Assembly: GCA_964412555.1 (NCBI GenBank)
Contig: CAYPPG010000071.1
Span: 1 to 35,975 of the forward strand
DNA: 35,975 bases
Direction of reading: 5' to 3'
Source: CAYPPG01 sp964412555
GTDB lineage: Bacteria > Hinthialibacterota > Hinthialibacteria > Hinthialibacterales > Hinthialibacteraceae
Shown: positions 22,653 through 31,511 of the stretch, piece by piece
How the letters are laid out: each line of letters starts with the position of its first letter
Position numbering within the stretch: the stretch's first letter is position 1
Position numbers and translations under genes: made by a program
The notes under the pieces: model-generated
What the model was told of the DNA's origin: nothing
What the model saw: only the letters and a program-made list of their open reading frames with translations
Databases searched by the model: none

Positions 22653-25600
22653 TCATTGGATTGGATATCCACCATGTTCATGAATGACATCGTCGATTTG
22701 TTTCATTAAACTCGTTGTTTCTTGAATCGCTGATATGATCAGTTGGTAATGGGTCAAATCGTCGTAAGTTAATTGGTATCCCTTGCGATCTTTCAACCAT
22801 TTATGGCATACCTGATAGCCTCCGATTTGGTAATTCCAGATTTCTGGTGGGATTCCTTCAAAGTATTGGGTTTGGTTGATCCATACACGTCCCTTTTCAA
22901 CTCCCTCTCCGGATTCGGTGTATTGCACTTTATCGACAGTATTGTCACCGGGAATGGGGTAGGTTGTGATTGCGGGGGGCAATTTCATCGATGGCTTTGG
23001 GGGAGCTTCTTCACTCGAATCACCGCTTTTGAGTAGATGAAGAGAAACCAGCCGTTCGCCCATTTCGCAGAAAGTACGAAAGAGGGTAAGGTTTGAGGTG
23101 ATCGGCAGGCAGGGGAAATCGATTTTTAGGAATTCGGCGTAACGGGTACGATAGGTAGGGGAGTGGAAGACGGCGTACATATAGTTGAAAAAATCTTCGG
23201 GGCCAACGGTTTTTTTCAAGTTTCCTTTTCCGTCTCGCACAAATTTCAAACCGAGCTGTGTTGAGAATTCCTGAATGAAATCCTCGGAAAGATTAGGGCT
23301 GCGCCCGTTTTTTGCATCCTCGGGATCACGAGTTTCGAATAGTTTCGCTGTTCGTTGAAAGGGATAAAGATAAAGCGGGAATATTGAATTGATGTCGTAT
23401 GCTGCGAGCGATTTGTGACCCATAATATGAGTAGTAACAAATACATCCCACTTTTCACGAGTCTGACGAGTAGTAATGAGCCCAATATTTTTCCCCGTTA
23501 ACATATGCCTCATGACTTCTGGTCTTGGCATACAATGAAAACCACGTGTTTGCCCTGTATAAAATGTGAATCGTAAATCAAAAGGCCGGTATAGAATTTT
23601 AACAATCCGATTTTGGTCTAATTCGTGATTGTTGAGATCTTCTTGAGCGAGATGGACTTTCCAATCTCGTACGTCATTTCCTAAATCATATTTTAGTCTT
23701 GCCTCTTCGGGTGAGAGTGCGACAAAATTCCTGATTGTTTTTTCTATTTCTGTCTTTGAATATTTTATCGTTAATGAATCTCTTGCTGTGACTATCCCGA
23801 CTGAATTGACAGGAAAAATACGGGATAATTGATAACTGGTTTTATATTCTTTCAGCACTTCACCATCATGAGGAATAAACAAATACAAAGGTTTGGACGG
23901 TTTCAATCGAGTCCATTTTGTATTTTTGATTTCATGATTCCAAAGCCAATGGTATTTTCCACCTGTCAATACGGAATGATTTTTTTCTTTTTTATCATAA
24001 ATCTCACGTAATCCCCAAAGATTTGCATGGCGTACGATAGTCGTTTTTTTTCGCTTCAATGGACGTTTTACAAAGATTCCAATCGCGACTCCTTGTTGAA
24101 TATCAAATATATTCTCGTCTTTTGAACCCTCCGGACAACGCTCTTTTTTCTTACTATTGCCATGAAGATCGAGTAGATAGATCGTATCAAATGTATGCAG
24201 CAAACTTTGCCGCATTCCGCGAAATGTCGGATTATCAAGATAACCATGATTGCATATAAATCCCAAAATACCGTAACCGGTTTGTTCGATTCTCCATTGA
24301 GCGAATCGGACAAATTTTACATAATCGTCGTTCAACCATTTTGGATTTCTTTCTCCAAGCGGTTGACCATCTACCTCAAAATAATTCTCGGTTTCTTTTC
24401 CGGTAAGTGTATCTTTTCCACGAAGCAAATCATGAATCCATTGCCCTACATTGGCAGAATGGCCGGAATACGGGGGATTCCCCAAGACGATCATGACCGG
24501 CGCGTCTTGCTTGATTTCACTGGCGGAGTTTGCCTCTTCGGCAAGCCATTGTGCGAAAAGGGGGAGATTGGTTTGTTCATGGGCTTCTTCCAGTGAATTC
24601 GTCAGATAAATCCGTAAACGCTCACCGGTTTGGAAATCGTACCCGGTTTCGCTGAGTTGAAGGCCTAGTTTCATATGGGCTACGGCGTATGGGGCCATCA
24701 ACAATTCAAATCCGAAAAGGCGTGGAAGAAGATGGGTGGAGACATAACTGGACCAGGCTCCGGCTTGTCCTTTACCCACTTGAAGTTCATAAATATGGTC
24801 GATCACACCATGTAAGAAAGTACCTGTGCCAACTGCCGGATCTAAAATAAGGACCTTATGGCATTCGCCTTTTTTCTCTCGTCTGGTCTTTCCATTCTTT
24901 GTCTGGAGAATGCGGTAAAGTGGGACTTTCGAGGTATCCGCCAATCCGTTTTCCAAACCAAAATCGTTTTTCAGGATAGAATCCACACTCCGGACGATAT
25001 AAGAAACAACGGGTTCGGGAGTGTAGTACACTCCGCGTGATTCACGCATTTTCGGATCATAGGCCGCTAAAAATGTTTCATAAAAATGAACAACCGGATC
25101 TTCCTGGTGGGTTCGGTTTCCAAAATCTTCCAGAATAGCATGGATGTCGGCTCGATTCAGCAATTCTGCCAGATCGTCGACCGCCCATGTAATTCGTTCA
25201 TCGAGTTCCGGTCCGGCAATATAGCCAAAGAGTTTTCGTAAGAAAGGATTGGTCTTGGGTAAATCGAATGCCGCATGTTCCCGTGTGAACCGAACGGATC
25301 CTTTTATGTTACAGCGAGCGGCAAAGAGTCCGTAACAAATCGTTTGAGCGTACATGTCGGCAAACTGCTCTTCGGAAAGATCGTGAATGAGTACATCCCG
25401 GAATCCTTCCAGCTGACCTTGGAGAGAGCCTCCCCGATCTTCATCCTTGAAAGAGAGTTGAATGGCGTCTCGAATCAGCCGTGCCAAAGAAGCCATTCTC
25501 GCCGCCAGTTCTTTCGGAGTTCCGACAGAAGAAACGGATTGCGTGAGGAATGACTGGAATAATTCCGAGAGTTGTACAATTTGTTCTTGAATTGTATGGA

Positions 25601-26024
25601 TTTTTCCTTGTGGATCGAGCGTTGCAGGACGAATTTTCAAGCGAAATTCTCCACCGACATACCAGCGAAATTCCAGGTAATTTGTCAAGATCAAATTTTC
25701 CAAGCTTTCAAGATACCGCTTGATCTGATCGCTTTTTTCCACTTCATCCAAATTCTTTCCAATATCTTTGGCTTCGATATAACCAAGCGGGATTTGACTG
25801 CGTGTGATGATGAAATCGGGAGCACCACAAGCAATCCGTTTCGGTTCGTTGGTTGCTCTAATATCGTTGGAGGTGGATTCGATCAGGATTTTTAATGTAG
25901 GCCGAAAAGTATGTTCCGTTGAATTGCCTTTTTGGAATTCTTGTTCTACAGAAGAAAAGTATTTTGAGATTTCCTTTAGTAACATGATCGGGTTCTTTTT
26001 CATGGGCATGTGTATCAATTCCAC
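22653..26024 (-). CDS. single-chain restriction-modification enzyme (type IIG / type ISP-like)
   Basis: A 1123-residue protein. An N-terminal nuclease domain (about 10-130) shows a PD-(D/E)xK core: D70 in GAPDFIITR and E84/K86 in GYIEAKD. The N6-adenine methyltransferase spans about 320-700: YYTPEPVVSYIV (333-344), SAM motif I DPAVGTGTF (395-403) and catalytic NPPY (516-519). The C-terminal ~350 residues resemble the type ISP specificity domain (FYTGQTRGFHCMPRPEVMRH, YDINSIFPLYLYPF) that recognises the DNA target. The DEAD helicase of ISP enzymes such as LlaBIII is absent, so type IIG or a shortened ISP enzyme is likely. The start is a GTG; ATG codons five and seven codons later are alternatives. 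It lies downstream of the GT87-like gene on the same strand (26-base gap). A relic of its paralogue lies at 21654. Confidence 0.88.
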   Translation of the reverse strand: MELIHMPMKKNPIMLLKEISKYFSSVEQEFQKGNSTEHTFRPTLKILIESTSNDIRATNEPKRIACGAPDFIITRSQIPLGYIEAKDIGKNLDEVEKSDQIKRYLESLENLILTNYLEFRWYVGGEFRLKIRPATLDPQGKIHTIQEQIVQLSELFQSFLTQSVSSVGTPKELAARMASLARLIRDAIQLSFKDEDRGGSLQGQLEGFRDVLIHDLSEEQFADMYAQTICYGLFAARCNIKGSVRFTREHAAFDLPKTNPFLRKLFGYIAGPELDERITWAVDDLAELLNRADIHAILEDFGNRTHQEDPVVHFYETFLAAYDPKMRESRGVYYTPEPVVSYIVRSVDSILKNDFGLENGLADTSKVPLYRILQTKNGKTRREKKGECHKVLILDPAVGTGTFLHGVIDHIYELQVGKGQAGAWSSYVSTHLLPRLFGFELLMAPYAVAHMKLGLQLSETGYDFQTGERLRIYLTNSLEEAHEQTNLPLFAQWLAEEANSASEIKQDAPVMIVLGNPPYSGHSANVGQWIHDLLRGKDTLTGKETENYFEVDGQPLGERNPKWLNDDYVKFVRFAQWRIEQTGYGILGFICNHGYLDNPTFRGMRQSLLHTFDTIYLLDLHGNSKKKERCPEGSKDENIFDIQQGVAIGIFVKRPLKRKKTTIVRHANLWGLREIYDKKEKNHSVLTGGKYHWLWNHEIKNTKWTRLKPSKPLYLFIPHDGEVLKEYKTSYQLSRIFPVNSVGIVTARDSLTIKYSKTEIEKTIRNFVALSPEEARLKYDLGNDVRDWKVHLAQEDLNNHELDQNRIVKILYRPFDLRFTFYTGQTRGFHCMPRPEVMRHMLTGKNIGLITTRQTREKWDVFVTTHIMGHKSLAAYDINSIFPLYLYPFQRTAKLFETRDPEDAKNGRSPNLSEDFIQEFSTQLGLKFVRDGKGNLKKTVGPEDFFNYMYAVFHSPTYRTRYAEFLKIDFPCLPITSNLTLFRTFCEMGERLVSLHLLKSGDSSEEAPPKPSMKLPPAITTYPIPGDNTVDKVQYTESGEGVEKGRVWINQTQYFEGIPPEIWNYQIGGYQVCHKWLKDRKGYQLTYDDLTHYQLIISAIQETTSLMKQIDDVIHEHGGYPIQ

Positions 26025-26050
26025 AGGATTATCCTACAGTATCCTTGTTA

Positions 26051-27511
26051 TTATAAAAGTCTTCTCTCACGATCCGGATGATTTTTTCTTCTCCATTCCC
26101 AGAACAACAAAACATAAAAAGGAAGATACTCAATCGGCCGAATCCATCCGGGATATCCCCACGGTTCGATGGTAAAGAATGCATAATAGAGAAGGCAGGA
26201 TACGCTCAAATAGAGCCATGCAGTCGACCAGTAAAAGCATAAGAACGGAACCATCCATGCGATATACCACGGATTACAGACAGGAGAGCAAATCAGTAAT
26301 AATCCAAGTAGCATATAAGTATACTGAAATCTTTGTTCATCCGACTGCTCCTGACTTTTTTTCAATCGAATGTACATGAAAATCAAGCCGGAAAGAAACA
26401 AGATCGCGGCGGTGATTTTTGCCGTCAGAAACGCATCTAACGTGTAATGTACATCCGCTAACTGAAAGAATACCGGCCCGGTTCCCCATTTGGGAATTCC
26501 CATGCTTTGGTAGATCCATTCCAAAAATACTACCAGGCTGCTGTTACTTTCCCATCGATAGGTAAAGGCAGCGAAGCCTGTTAGAGAACGGTTCTCAAAT
26601 GTCAGGAAGGGGAAGGTTAAGAATAGGAGAATTACAGTAAAAAAGAGAATATGTTTCCAAGATAATTTTTGCAGCCAGAAAGGGAGACAGAAGAGGGGGA
26701 AACCTTTTGTTAATGTACCACATGCCCAGCTGATGGTGGAGGGATTTTTTTTGCTTGTGATGCCAAACAGGATGGCCATGAATAACAATGCCAAGGCTAC
26801 AATGTCAAAATGTGTTGTGTTGATGTATTCTTTCAAAATTAAAGGAGACCACGCGTAGAAAATAACATGAGTGGGTTTTTTTTGAAAATACTGTAAAAGG
26901 AGAATGATGCAGAGAATCAATATGCAATCGAAAAAAAGGATGAAGAACCGCCAGACCATCAAAGAGAACGGTGAAAGCAAGGAAGAAAGCGCAAACAAGA
27001 TTTGAACGAAGGGTGGATAGATCGTTGACAACTCTGCATTATTGATATCGGCCAATGTTTGCAAGGCTTTTTCATGGTTATGGATTCCATCCAGGATATT
27101 GTTCACCTCGCGAATATCTTCTTGATTCAAAAAAACTTTTCTTTCATTGTCACTGAGTGTGAAAATGGCTGGAGGATATTTATAAGGATTGATTCTTTGG
27201 GTGACAAGGAAACCATCCCAAAGGTAGCGGTTGTAATCTGTTTCATAAATCGGAAGACTTGGCAGAAAGACAATACGGCAAGCGAACGCCCAAAACAGGA
27301 TGCTTCTTAAACTGATATTCCAGTGCTCTTTTGTGACATTCAATCCGGCGTATAAGTACACACCAGCCATAGCAAAGAGAAGTATGATAACAGAATATAC
27401 TTCAGAAGCGGCGGCGGTGGGGTCGAGATATAAAGAGCCAATGGATAGAGCACAACTACCAAGAAAGAGAAATGCACCGCAAGCGTGAAAAAGAAAACCA
27501 GGATTATTCAC
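26051..27511 (-). CDS. GT-C fold integral membrane glycosyltransferase (GT87/DUF2029-like)
   Basis: A 486-residue protein with about 11-12 membrane segments. The first extracytoplasmic loop has YETDYNRYLWDGFLVTQRIN followed by PYKYPP, with the acidic ETD and the PYxYPP element typical of polyprenol-phosphate-mannose-type GT-C transferases (GT87/MptB-like). A later loop has STIYPPFVQ, and the C-terminal part has CSPVCNPWYIAWMVPFL. It probably moves a sugar from a polyprenyl-phosphate donor to a glycan on the periplasmic side. The start is a GTG overlapping the stop of the Wzz-like gene by four bases (GTGA), so the two are translationally coupled. The donor sugar is unknown. Confidence 0.82.
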   Translation of the reverse strand: MNNPGFLFHACGAFLFLGSCALSIGSLYLDPTAAASEVYSVIILLFAMAGVYLYAGLNVTKEHWNISLRSILFWAFACRIVFLPSLPIYETDYNRYLWDGFLVTQRINPYKYPPAIFTLSDNERKVFLNQEDIREVNNILDGIHNHEKALQTLADINNAELSTIYPPFVQILFALSSLLSPFSLMVWRFFILFFDCILILCIILLLQYFQKKPTHVIFYAWSPLILKEYINTTHFDIVALALLFMAILFGITSKKNPSTISWACGTLTKGFPLFCLPFWLQKLSWKHILFFTVILLFLTFPFLTFENRSLTGFAAFTYRWESNSSLVVFLEWIYQSMGIPKWGTGPVFFQLADVHYTLDAFLTAKITAAILFLSGLIFMYIRLKKSQEQSDEQRFQYTYMLLGLLLICSPVCNPWYIAWMVPFLCFYWSTAWLYLSVSCLLYYAFFTIEPWGYPGWIRPIEYLPFYVLLFWEWRRKNHPDRERRLL

Positions 27512-29037
27512 GAAGATTGTTCAGTTTCCGGAGTTTGTTGTTCTTCCGGCCGAGTTACCTCCTTCCAGATATCCATGAAAAATGCCAGAGCGATAAAGAG
27601 GATAAAGGCGACTCCCCCTCCGACAAGAGTCATCAGCGACCGTTTGGGGAACACGCGCTTATCCGGCTTGATTGCCCGGAAAGCACTCACATCGGCATAC
27701 TTCGCCGTTCCACGCCGATTTTCCAACATATCCGCTTCTTCCAGTAGTGGACGCATCGCAGCGAGGGAGCCTCGTTTTTGCTGAACCTGTCGATGAAAAG
27801 TGCCGACTGATGTTTCATGGTCCCGAATTTGCTCGAAGAGTGTTTTTAACTCAGTTGACACTGTCTGAATTTGATAATTCACTGCTTTGAGTTCCGCTTG
27901 AACTTTATATAAATCATCTTGATATTGTTTGCGGATTTCCGCGGCAAGACCCGATCCTTCTTCAAGTTTGTTTTTGACTGCTGCAATTTCTTGTTCAAGT
28001 TCAAGCATTTTTGGGATTAAAGCTTGTTTATATTGGGGAGTAATTCGGAAAGTACTCGTATCGATAATTTCTCGTAATTCCTTTAAAAACGGTTCGTCTT
28101 CATCATCCAAATTGAAAAATTCTTTCTTTTGTGTTTCTAGCGATTCAATTTCCATGACGCCCATCAGGCGAACCAATTTCGATGCGGCTTCCGCTCGTAG
28201 CGTATCTAAATGAACGGTATTTTGAAAAGCGGTTAGTTTTGATTCGGCGGAAACAAGAGCAATTTCCAAATCGGCGGCTTGTTCGCGTTTCAAACGGATT
28301 TCTTGCTCGACCTTATTGCGTACGATCTGTTCCGCTCGTTTCAAAAAGAGGTCGATCCAGGCGTTGGTCAACATTTTCGCTCCGGCAGCGGTGTCGAATT
28401 CTCCCGTGACGCGAATCATGCGAGAATAGATGGTTTCCAGGTTGGTTTCTTTCACGACTGCAACGTTCGTATTCATCATTTTCCGAAGATCGAAGACAGA
28501 TAGGTCGTTCAATTCAACCAGATCGAAATCATAGGCGGTCTCGAGTTCTTCTGCGCTCAAATGACCGAGAGTGTGAATCAAGAAAGTCCAATCTTCTTCA
28601 TTTTGTTCCCCTTGAGGCAATAATTCGGATAATACTTTCAGGTTCGTGTTTTGGATCAATTCGAAACGGTTAAGCCGCTCCGCTTTTTCGGCAAGATTGT
28701 CCTGAAGCCGTTGCAATTTTTCCGGAGATTCCAACAATTCATGAGTTGCGTTCCGCAGCCATTTTAGTGATTGAATTACTTCTAAAAACAATCCATCCTG
28801 ATTCATGATGCCTTGGTAGGTCAATACGTCAAATGGTTCAGGAATGAGCTCCAATTTTTGCTTGAATTTGGGGGTGGATACCAAAATTCGCCCTTCCGCC
28901 CGCCACGTTTCCGGCCATATCAACGTAATCACCGCAACCAGAACAGATACGGCAATCGTGCCCTTGAGAATGAAATAGCGCCGTAGATAAAGAACACGCA
29001 AGAACGAAATGAGATCGTAGGTAAATGTTTCTGCCAT
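27508..29037 (-). CDS. Wzz/GumC-type polysaccharide co-polymerase
   Basis: A 509-residue inner-membrane protein. TM1 lies near residues 23-42 (KGTIAVSVLVAVITLIW), then the Wzz domain begins with AEGRILVSTPKFKQKLELIP. A long coiled-coil periplasmic region follows (about 60-470, many E/K/L heptads) and TM2 (LMTLVGGGVAFILFIALAFF) near the C terminus. There is no cytoplasmic kinase domain or Walker A motif, so it is not a fused BY-kinase. The protein sets chain length or bridges export of a surface polysaccharide. I chose ATG 29037, which has GGAG ten bases upstream; a TTG at 29082 would add 15 residues with a weaker site. It is followed by the GT87-like gene. Confidence 0.88.
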   Translation of the reverse strand: MAETFTYDLISFLRVLYLRRYFILKGTIAVSVLVAVITLIWPETWRAEGRILVSTPKFKQKLELIPEPFDVLTYQGIMNQDGLFLEVIQSLKWLRNATHELLESPEKLQRLQDNLAEKAERLNRFELIQNTNLKVLSELLPQGEQNEEDWTFLIHTLGHLSAEELETAYDFDLVELNDLSVFDLRKMMNTNVAVVKETNLETIYSRMIRVTGEFDTAAGAKMLTNAWIDLFLKRAEQIVRNKVEQEIRLKREQAADLEIALVSAESKLTAFQNTVHLDTLRAEAASKLVRLMGVMEIESLETQKKEFFNLDDEDEPFLKELREIIDTSTFRITPQYKQALIPKMLELEQEIAAVKNKLEEGSGLAAEIRKQYQDDLYKVQAELKAVNYQIQTVSTELKTLFEQIRDHETSVGTFHRQVQQKRGSLAAMRPLLEEADMLENRRGTAKYADVSAFRAIKPDKRVFPKRSLMTLVGGGVAFILFIALAFFMDIWKEVTRPEEQQTPETEQSS

Positions 29038-29183
29038 CGATAGTGTTCTCCGATGCTTGTTGTAAAAATCATTTGAATACAATCCGGATGGATTTAATCT
29101 TCATAAAGAATAAAGACGCAGGAAAGGCGACGGTCAAGAAATGGAGGGCGATTCGACGCATTTTTCTTTTTTAGGGGAAGAAG

Positions 29184-29208
29184 AAAAGCCGGCATCCTGC
29201 CGGCTTTT
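29184..29208 (-). terminator. rho-independent terminator of rpmB, built on a REP-like hairpin
   Basis: AAAAGCCGGCA/TCC/TGCCGGCTTTT is a perfect 11-base-pair stem with a three-base loop, ending in a T-run on both strands, so it could terminate in either direction. It lies 65 bases after rpmB on the minus strand, where it would stop rpmB transcription before wzz. The core GCCGGCAGGATGCCGGC is identical, on the opposite strand, to 31421-31437 and belongs to the same hairpin family. Confidence 0.7.
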
Positions 29209-29272
29209 AAATATTGCTTTTAAACACGTTGGTTGAGTGGTGATGAACTATGATTTTGATTAGAACATTTCG

Positions 29273-29458
29273 TTAAGCCAAGTAATCCCCCGTACGAATA
29301 CAGCGTGTGCAGGCAAGAACGCGAAGAGTACGCCCGTCTTTTTCAAATTTAACCTGTTGCAAATTCGGCAAAAAACGACGTTTGGTTTTGTTGTTCGCGT
29401 GGCTGACGTTGTTGCCGACCGCCGGTCCTTTTCCACAAAAATAACATGAACGCGCCAT
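29273..29458 (-). CDS. rpmB: 50S ribosomal protein L28, zinc-binding form
   Basis: A 61-residue ribosomal protein. It begins MARSCYFCGKGPAVGNNVSH, then NNKTKRRFLPNLQ, the L28 signature. Four cysteines (C5, C8, C50, C53) form two CxxC pairs that bind zinc (C+ form). TAGTCCTCCG in the complement gives a GGAGGA ribosome site just upstream of the ATG. It is followed by a strong terminator hairpin (29184-29208), so it is monocistronic, unlike the common rpmB-rpmG arrangement. It is a housekeeping anchor of this region. Confidence 0.95.
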   Translation of the reverse strand: MARSCYFCGKGPAVGNNVSHANNKTKRRFLPNLQQVKFEKDGRTLRVLACTRCIRTGDYLA

Positions 29459-29507
29459 TGTAGTCCTCCGATTTCGGTCACTTTTGCTATAGCCAAAACA
29501 GAGGAAT

Positions 29508-29513
29508 ATTATA
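29508..29513 (-). promoter_or_regulatory. rpmB promoter -10 box
   Basis: TATAAT on the minus strand, 50 bases upstream of the rpmB start. The -35 region (about 29530-29536, reading TTACTT) is poor, so the promoter is inferred mainly from the -10 box. Confidence 0.4.
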
Positions 29514-29710
29514 ATCCGTTCCGACGGATAAGTAAGGGGTTATTGTTAGGTCCGATCATTTTTTTGTTCTCGTTCAGGGCGAATTCTGTGAATGAATTAG
29601 ATCGCTTGACTTGGAAGAATCGAAGAAAGGTTTAAAAAGGTTCAGAAAACGGGTAAACTATATGTTTTACAGATATGAAAATATAGGTTCATAATAGGAG
29701 AAAAGACTGC

Positions 29711-30322
29711 ATGAAGAAAAGCGCATTCGGTTTTACTTTGATTGAATTGTTGATTGTTGTGGCGATTATCGGCATTTTGGCCGCTATTGCCGTACCGAAT
29801 TTTTTGAACGCTCAACTTCGGGCGAAATTGGCACATACCTATGGCCAGTTAAAGAGTGTTCAGACGGCGATCGGCGCATATACGGTCGATAACAACTGGG
29901 CGCCGATTGATTTGGGAGGTGAAGTGCAGGACGGAAAAAGTTATATCGCATTGACTACACCGGTTGCCTATTTGTCCAGTATCGATGCCTGCCGGGATAT
30001 CTTTGCCTCGAGTGTGGATACTAGCGGGGCACTTTATTGTGAATATGGGGCCGCCTTGCGGCGCGGATTGGATCCGAATGCGGCAGATGGACAAGCGCGG
30101 ATTGCCGAGTATAAGCGGGCAGGCGTTACTTATGTCATGAGTTCCTGGGGACCGGATCGTGAACTGGATTATCCGTGGACAAATTGGGCAGCGGGACTGC
30201 ACACACTTGCAAATCCAAGTACTGCCGGTCCGAATCGAGATGGTGGTATTTTTTATTCTGTTAGCAATGGTTTGAATTCAAGCGGTGATATTATCGGTAC
30301 CAACGCCAGAATATATCAGTAA
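29711..30322 (+). CDS. type IV pilin / type II secretion pseudopilin-like protein
   Basis: A 203-residue prepilin. The short leader MKKSAFG is followed by the cleavage-site motif FTLIE (G7/F8, conserved Glu at mature +5) and the hydrophobic helix LLIVVAIIGILAAIAVPNF. NAQLRAKLAHTYGQLKSVQTA and IGAYTVDNNWAPID follow; this helix and the YTxDNN turn are typical of GspG-like pilins in PVC-adjacent bacteria. The C-terminal globular part (about 70-203) is rich in G, S, N. It may form a surface pilus or secretion pseudopilus. ATAGGAG is eight bases before the ATG. It has no other pilin gene next to it. The 3' end is eight bases from the convergent metallo-hydrolase stop. Confidence 0.88.
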   Translation: MKKSAFGFTLIELLIVVAIIGILAAIAVPNFLNAQLRAKLAHTYGQLKSVQTAIGAYTVDNNWAPIDLGGEVQDGKSYIALTTPVAYLSSIDACRDIFASSVDTSGALYCEYGAALRRGLDPNAADGQARIAEYKRAGVTYVMSSWGPDRELDYPWTNWAAGLHTLANPSTAGPNRDGGIFYSVSNGLNSSGDIIGTNARIYQ

Positions 30323-30330
30323 ACACAGGC

Positions 30331-31374
30331 TTATTGGCCGTAGGCATCCAATTTCGTGGGAATATTCTCTTCTCCGATAGTGGTGATATAGGATTTCCCG
30401 TCAACGGCTACCGATGTTTTCACATATTGGCCTGAATGTTCCGGATTGGGATTCGCGATGTATTGCGGATCTGTATTTTGCGTATCGCTTGCCTTGGTGT
30501 TTCGGTGCAATTGGTAGATGGCTTTCAATTCCGGAAGCGAACGCAATCGTTCGATGGTTTTTGGACTGCAACCTTTGGTGGGGCCGTTGCACATCACGGC
30601 GACTTTGGGGTGGAGGCTTTGTAAAAAGATAGGATTGTTGCTGATGTCGAATCCGTGATGATTCACCATATATAAGTCCACTTTTCCAACCTTATTTGTC
30701 GGGCATACCAATTTCCCTTCAACATTCCATGTAATATCGCCACCGTTGAAGAATTTGAATGCTCCATAACGTAATAAAAGCGCAATACTATTCGCATTAT
30801 CCGAAGGATCGTATTTACGGGTTTTCAGTTTTTTACATAGTGGATTGGTTTGCTCCTCACTTGTGATTACCTCACGATTGGCTGCCACACAGAGGAGTTC
30901 CACATTTGGAGTACCTGGCATTTGTTTCAATGGGACGAAGGCACCGGCTTTCAGTGTTGTCGTTTCTCCTTGGCTTGCTTTTTTGTACTGTGCTATTTGA
31001 ATATCGAAATTCTTTTGATCTTCCGGAAACGTTTCCGGAATTCCTTTATCGTAAAAATTTTTGATGGGAACCATCTCGTTTAACGCTTCGATGTCACCGT
31101 AGTGGTCGCGGTGCCAATGAGTGATGATCAAATGGTCGATTTGCGATAAACCGGCACGATTGACAATCGTATCGTGGATCCGTTTGGCATCGCGATGATC
31201 GTCTCGCATCCAGCCGGTGTCGATCAAGACCGTTTCACCTGCCGGGGTGACGATCACTGTGGCGGCTCCTCCCACTACATCGATAAAATAAATATCGAGA
31301 TTGCGAGCCGCTAAACAAGATGAAATACTAAACACGGAGATGAAAAATACCGAAAGAGCAAATAGTTTTTTCAT
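30331..31374 (-). CDS. exported metallo-beta-lactamase-fold hydrolase (ComEC C-terminal-like)
   Basis: A 347-residue protein with an N-terminal signal sequence (about 1-22); the ISSC at 17-20 fits a lipobox, so it may be a lipoprotein. The MBL fold shows LDIYFIDVVGGAATVIVTP, LIDTGW (50-55), and metal site IITHWHRDHYGD with H86, H88, D90, H91; downstream ligands are probably in NGGDITW and YMVNHHGFD. The arrangement resembles the secreted hydrolases similar to the ComEC/Rec2 C-terminal domain. It may hydrolyse a phosphodiester or nucleic acid in the periplasm; the substrate is unknown. It lies divergent to the GT4 gene and its promoter region contains two REP-like hairpins. Confidence 0.85.
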   Translation of the reverse strand: MKKLFALSVFFISVFSISSCLAARNLDIYFIDVVGGAATVIVTPAGETVLIDTGWMRDDHRDAKRIHDTIVNRAGLSQIDHLIITHWHRDHYGDIEALNEMVPIKNFYDKGIPETFPEDQKNFDIQIAQYKKASQGETTTLKAGAFVPLKQMPGTPNVELLCVAANREVITSEEQTNPLCKKLKTRKYDPSDNANSIALLLRYGAFKFFNGGDITWNVEGKLVCPTNKVGKVDLYMVNHHGFDISNNPIFLQSLHPKVAVMCNGPTKGCSPKTIERLRSLPELKAIYQLHRNTKASDTQNTDPQYIANPNPEHSGQYVKTSVAVDGKSYITTIGEENIPTKLDAYGQ

Positions 31375-31392
31375 TTTTACCTACCTCGCAAC

Positions 31393-31437
31393 GCCGCCGT
31401 CTCGGCGGCAATTCCAAAATGCCGGCAGGATGCCGGC
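31393..31437. repeat. pair of REP-like hairpins in inverted orientation
   Basis: GCCGCCG/TCT/CGGCGGC (31393-31409) and GCCGGCA/GGA/TGCCGGC (31421-31437) are perfect seven-base-arm hairpins with three-base loops, 11 bases apart; the loops (TCT and GGA) mean they point in opposite directions, as in the pair at 6564/6590. The second core is identical, inverted, to the terminator core at 29188-29204. They occupy the divergent gap between the metallo-hydrolase and the GT4 gene. Confidence 0.8.
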
Positions 31438-31455
31438 GCTACACATTCCACTTGC

Positions 31456-31483
31456 TTCATGAAAAACGGCAATCCATTATACT
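31456..31483 (+). promoter_or_regulatory. possible promoter of the GT4-GT2 operon
   Basis: TTCATG at 31456-31461, a 16-base spacer and TATACT at 31478-31483. The -10 box is good and the -35 box poor; the position is right for the GT4 gene starting at 31512. Confidence 0.4.
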
Positions 31484-31511
31484 ATAGAATGGAAATTTAT
31501 ATAGCATCAGG

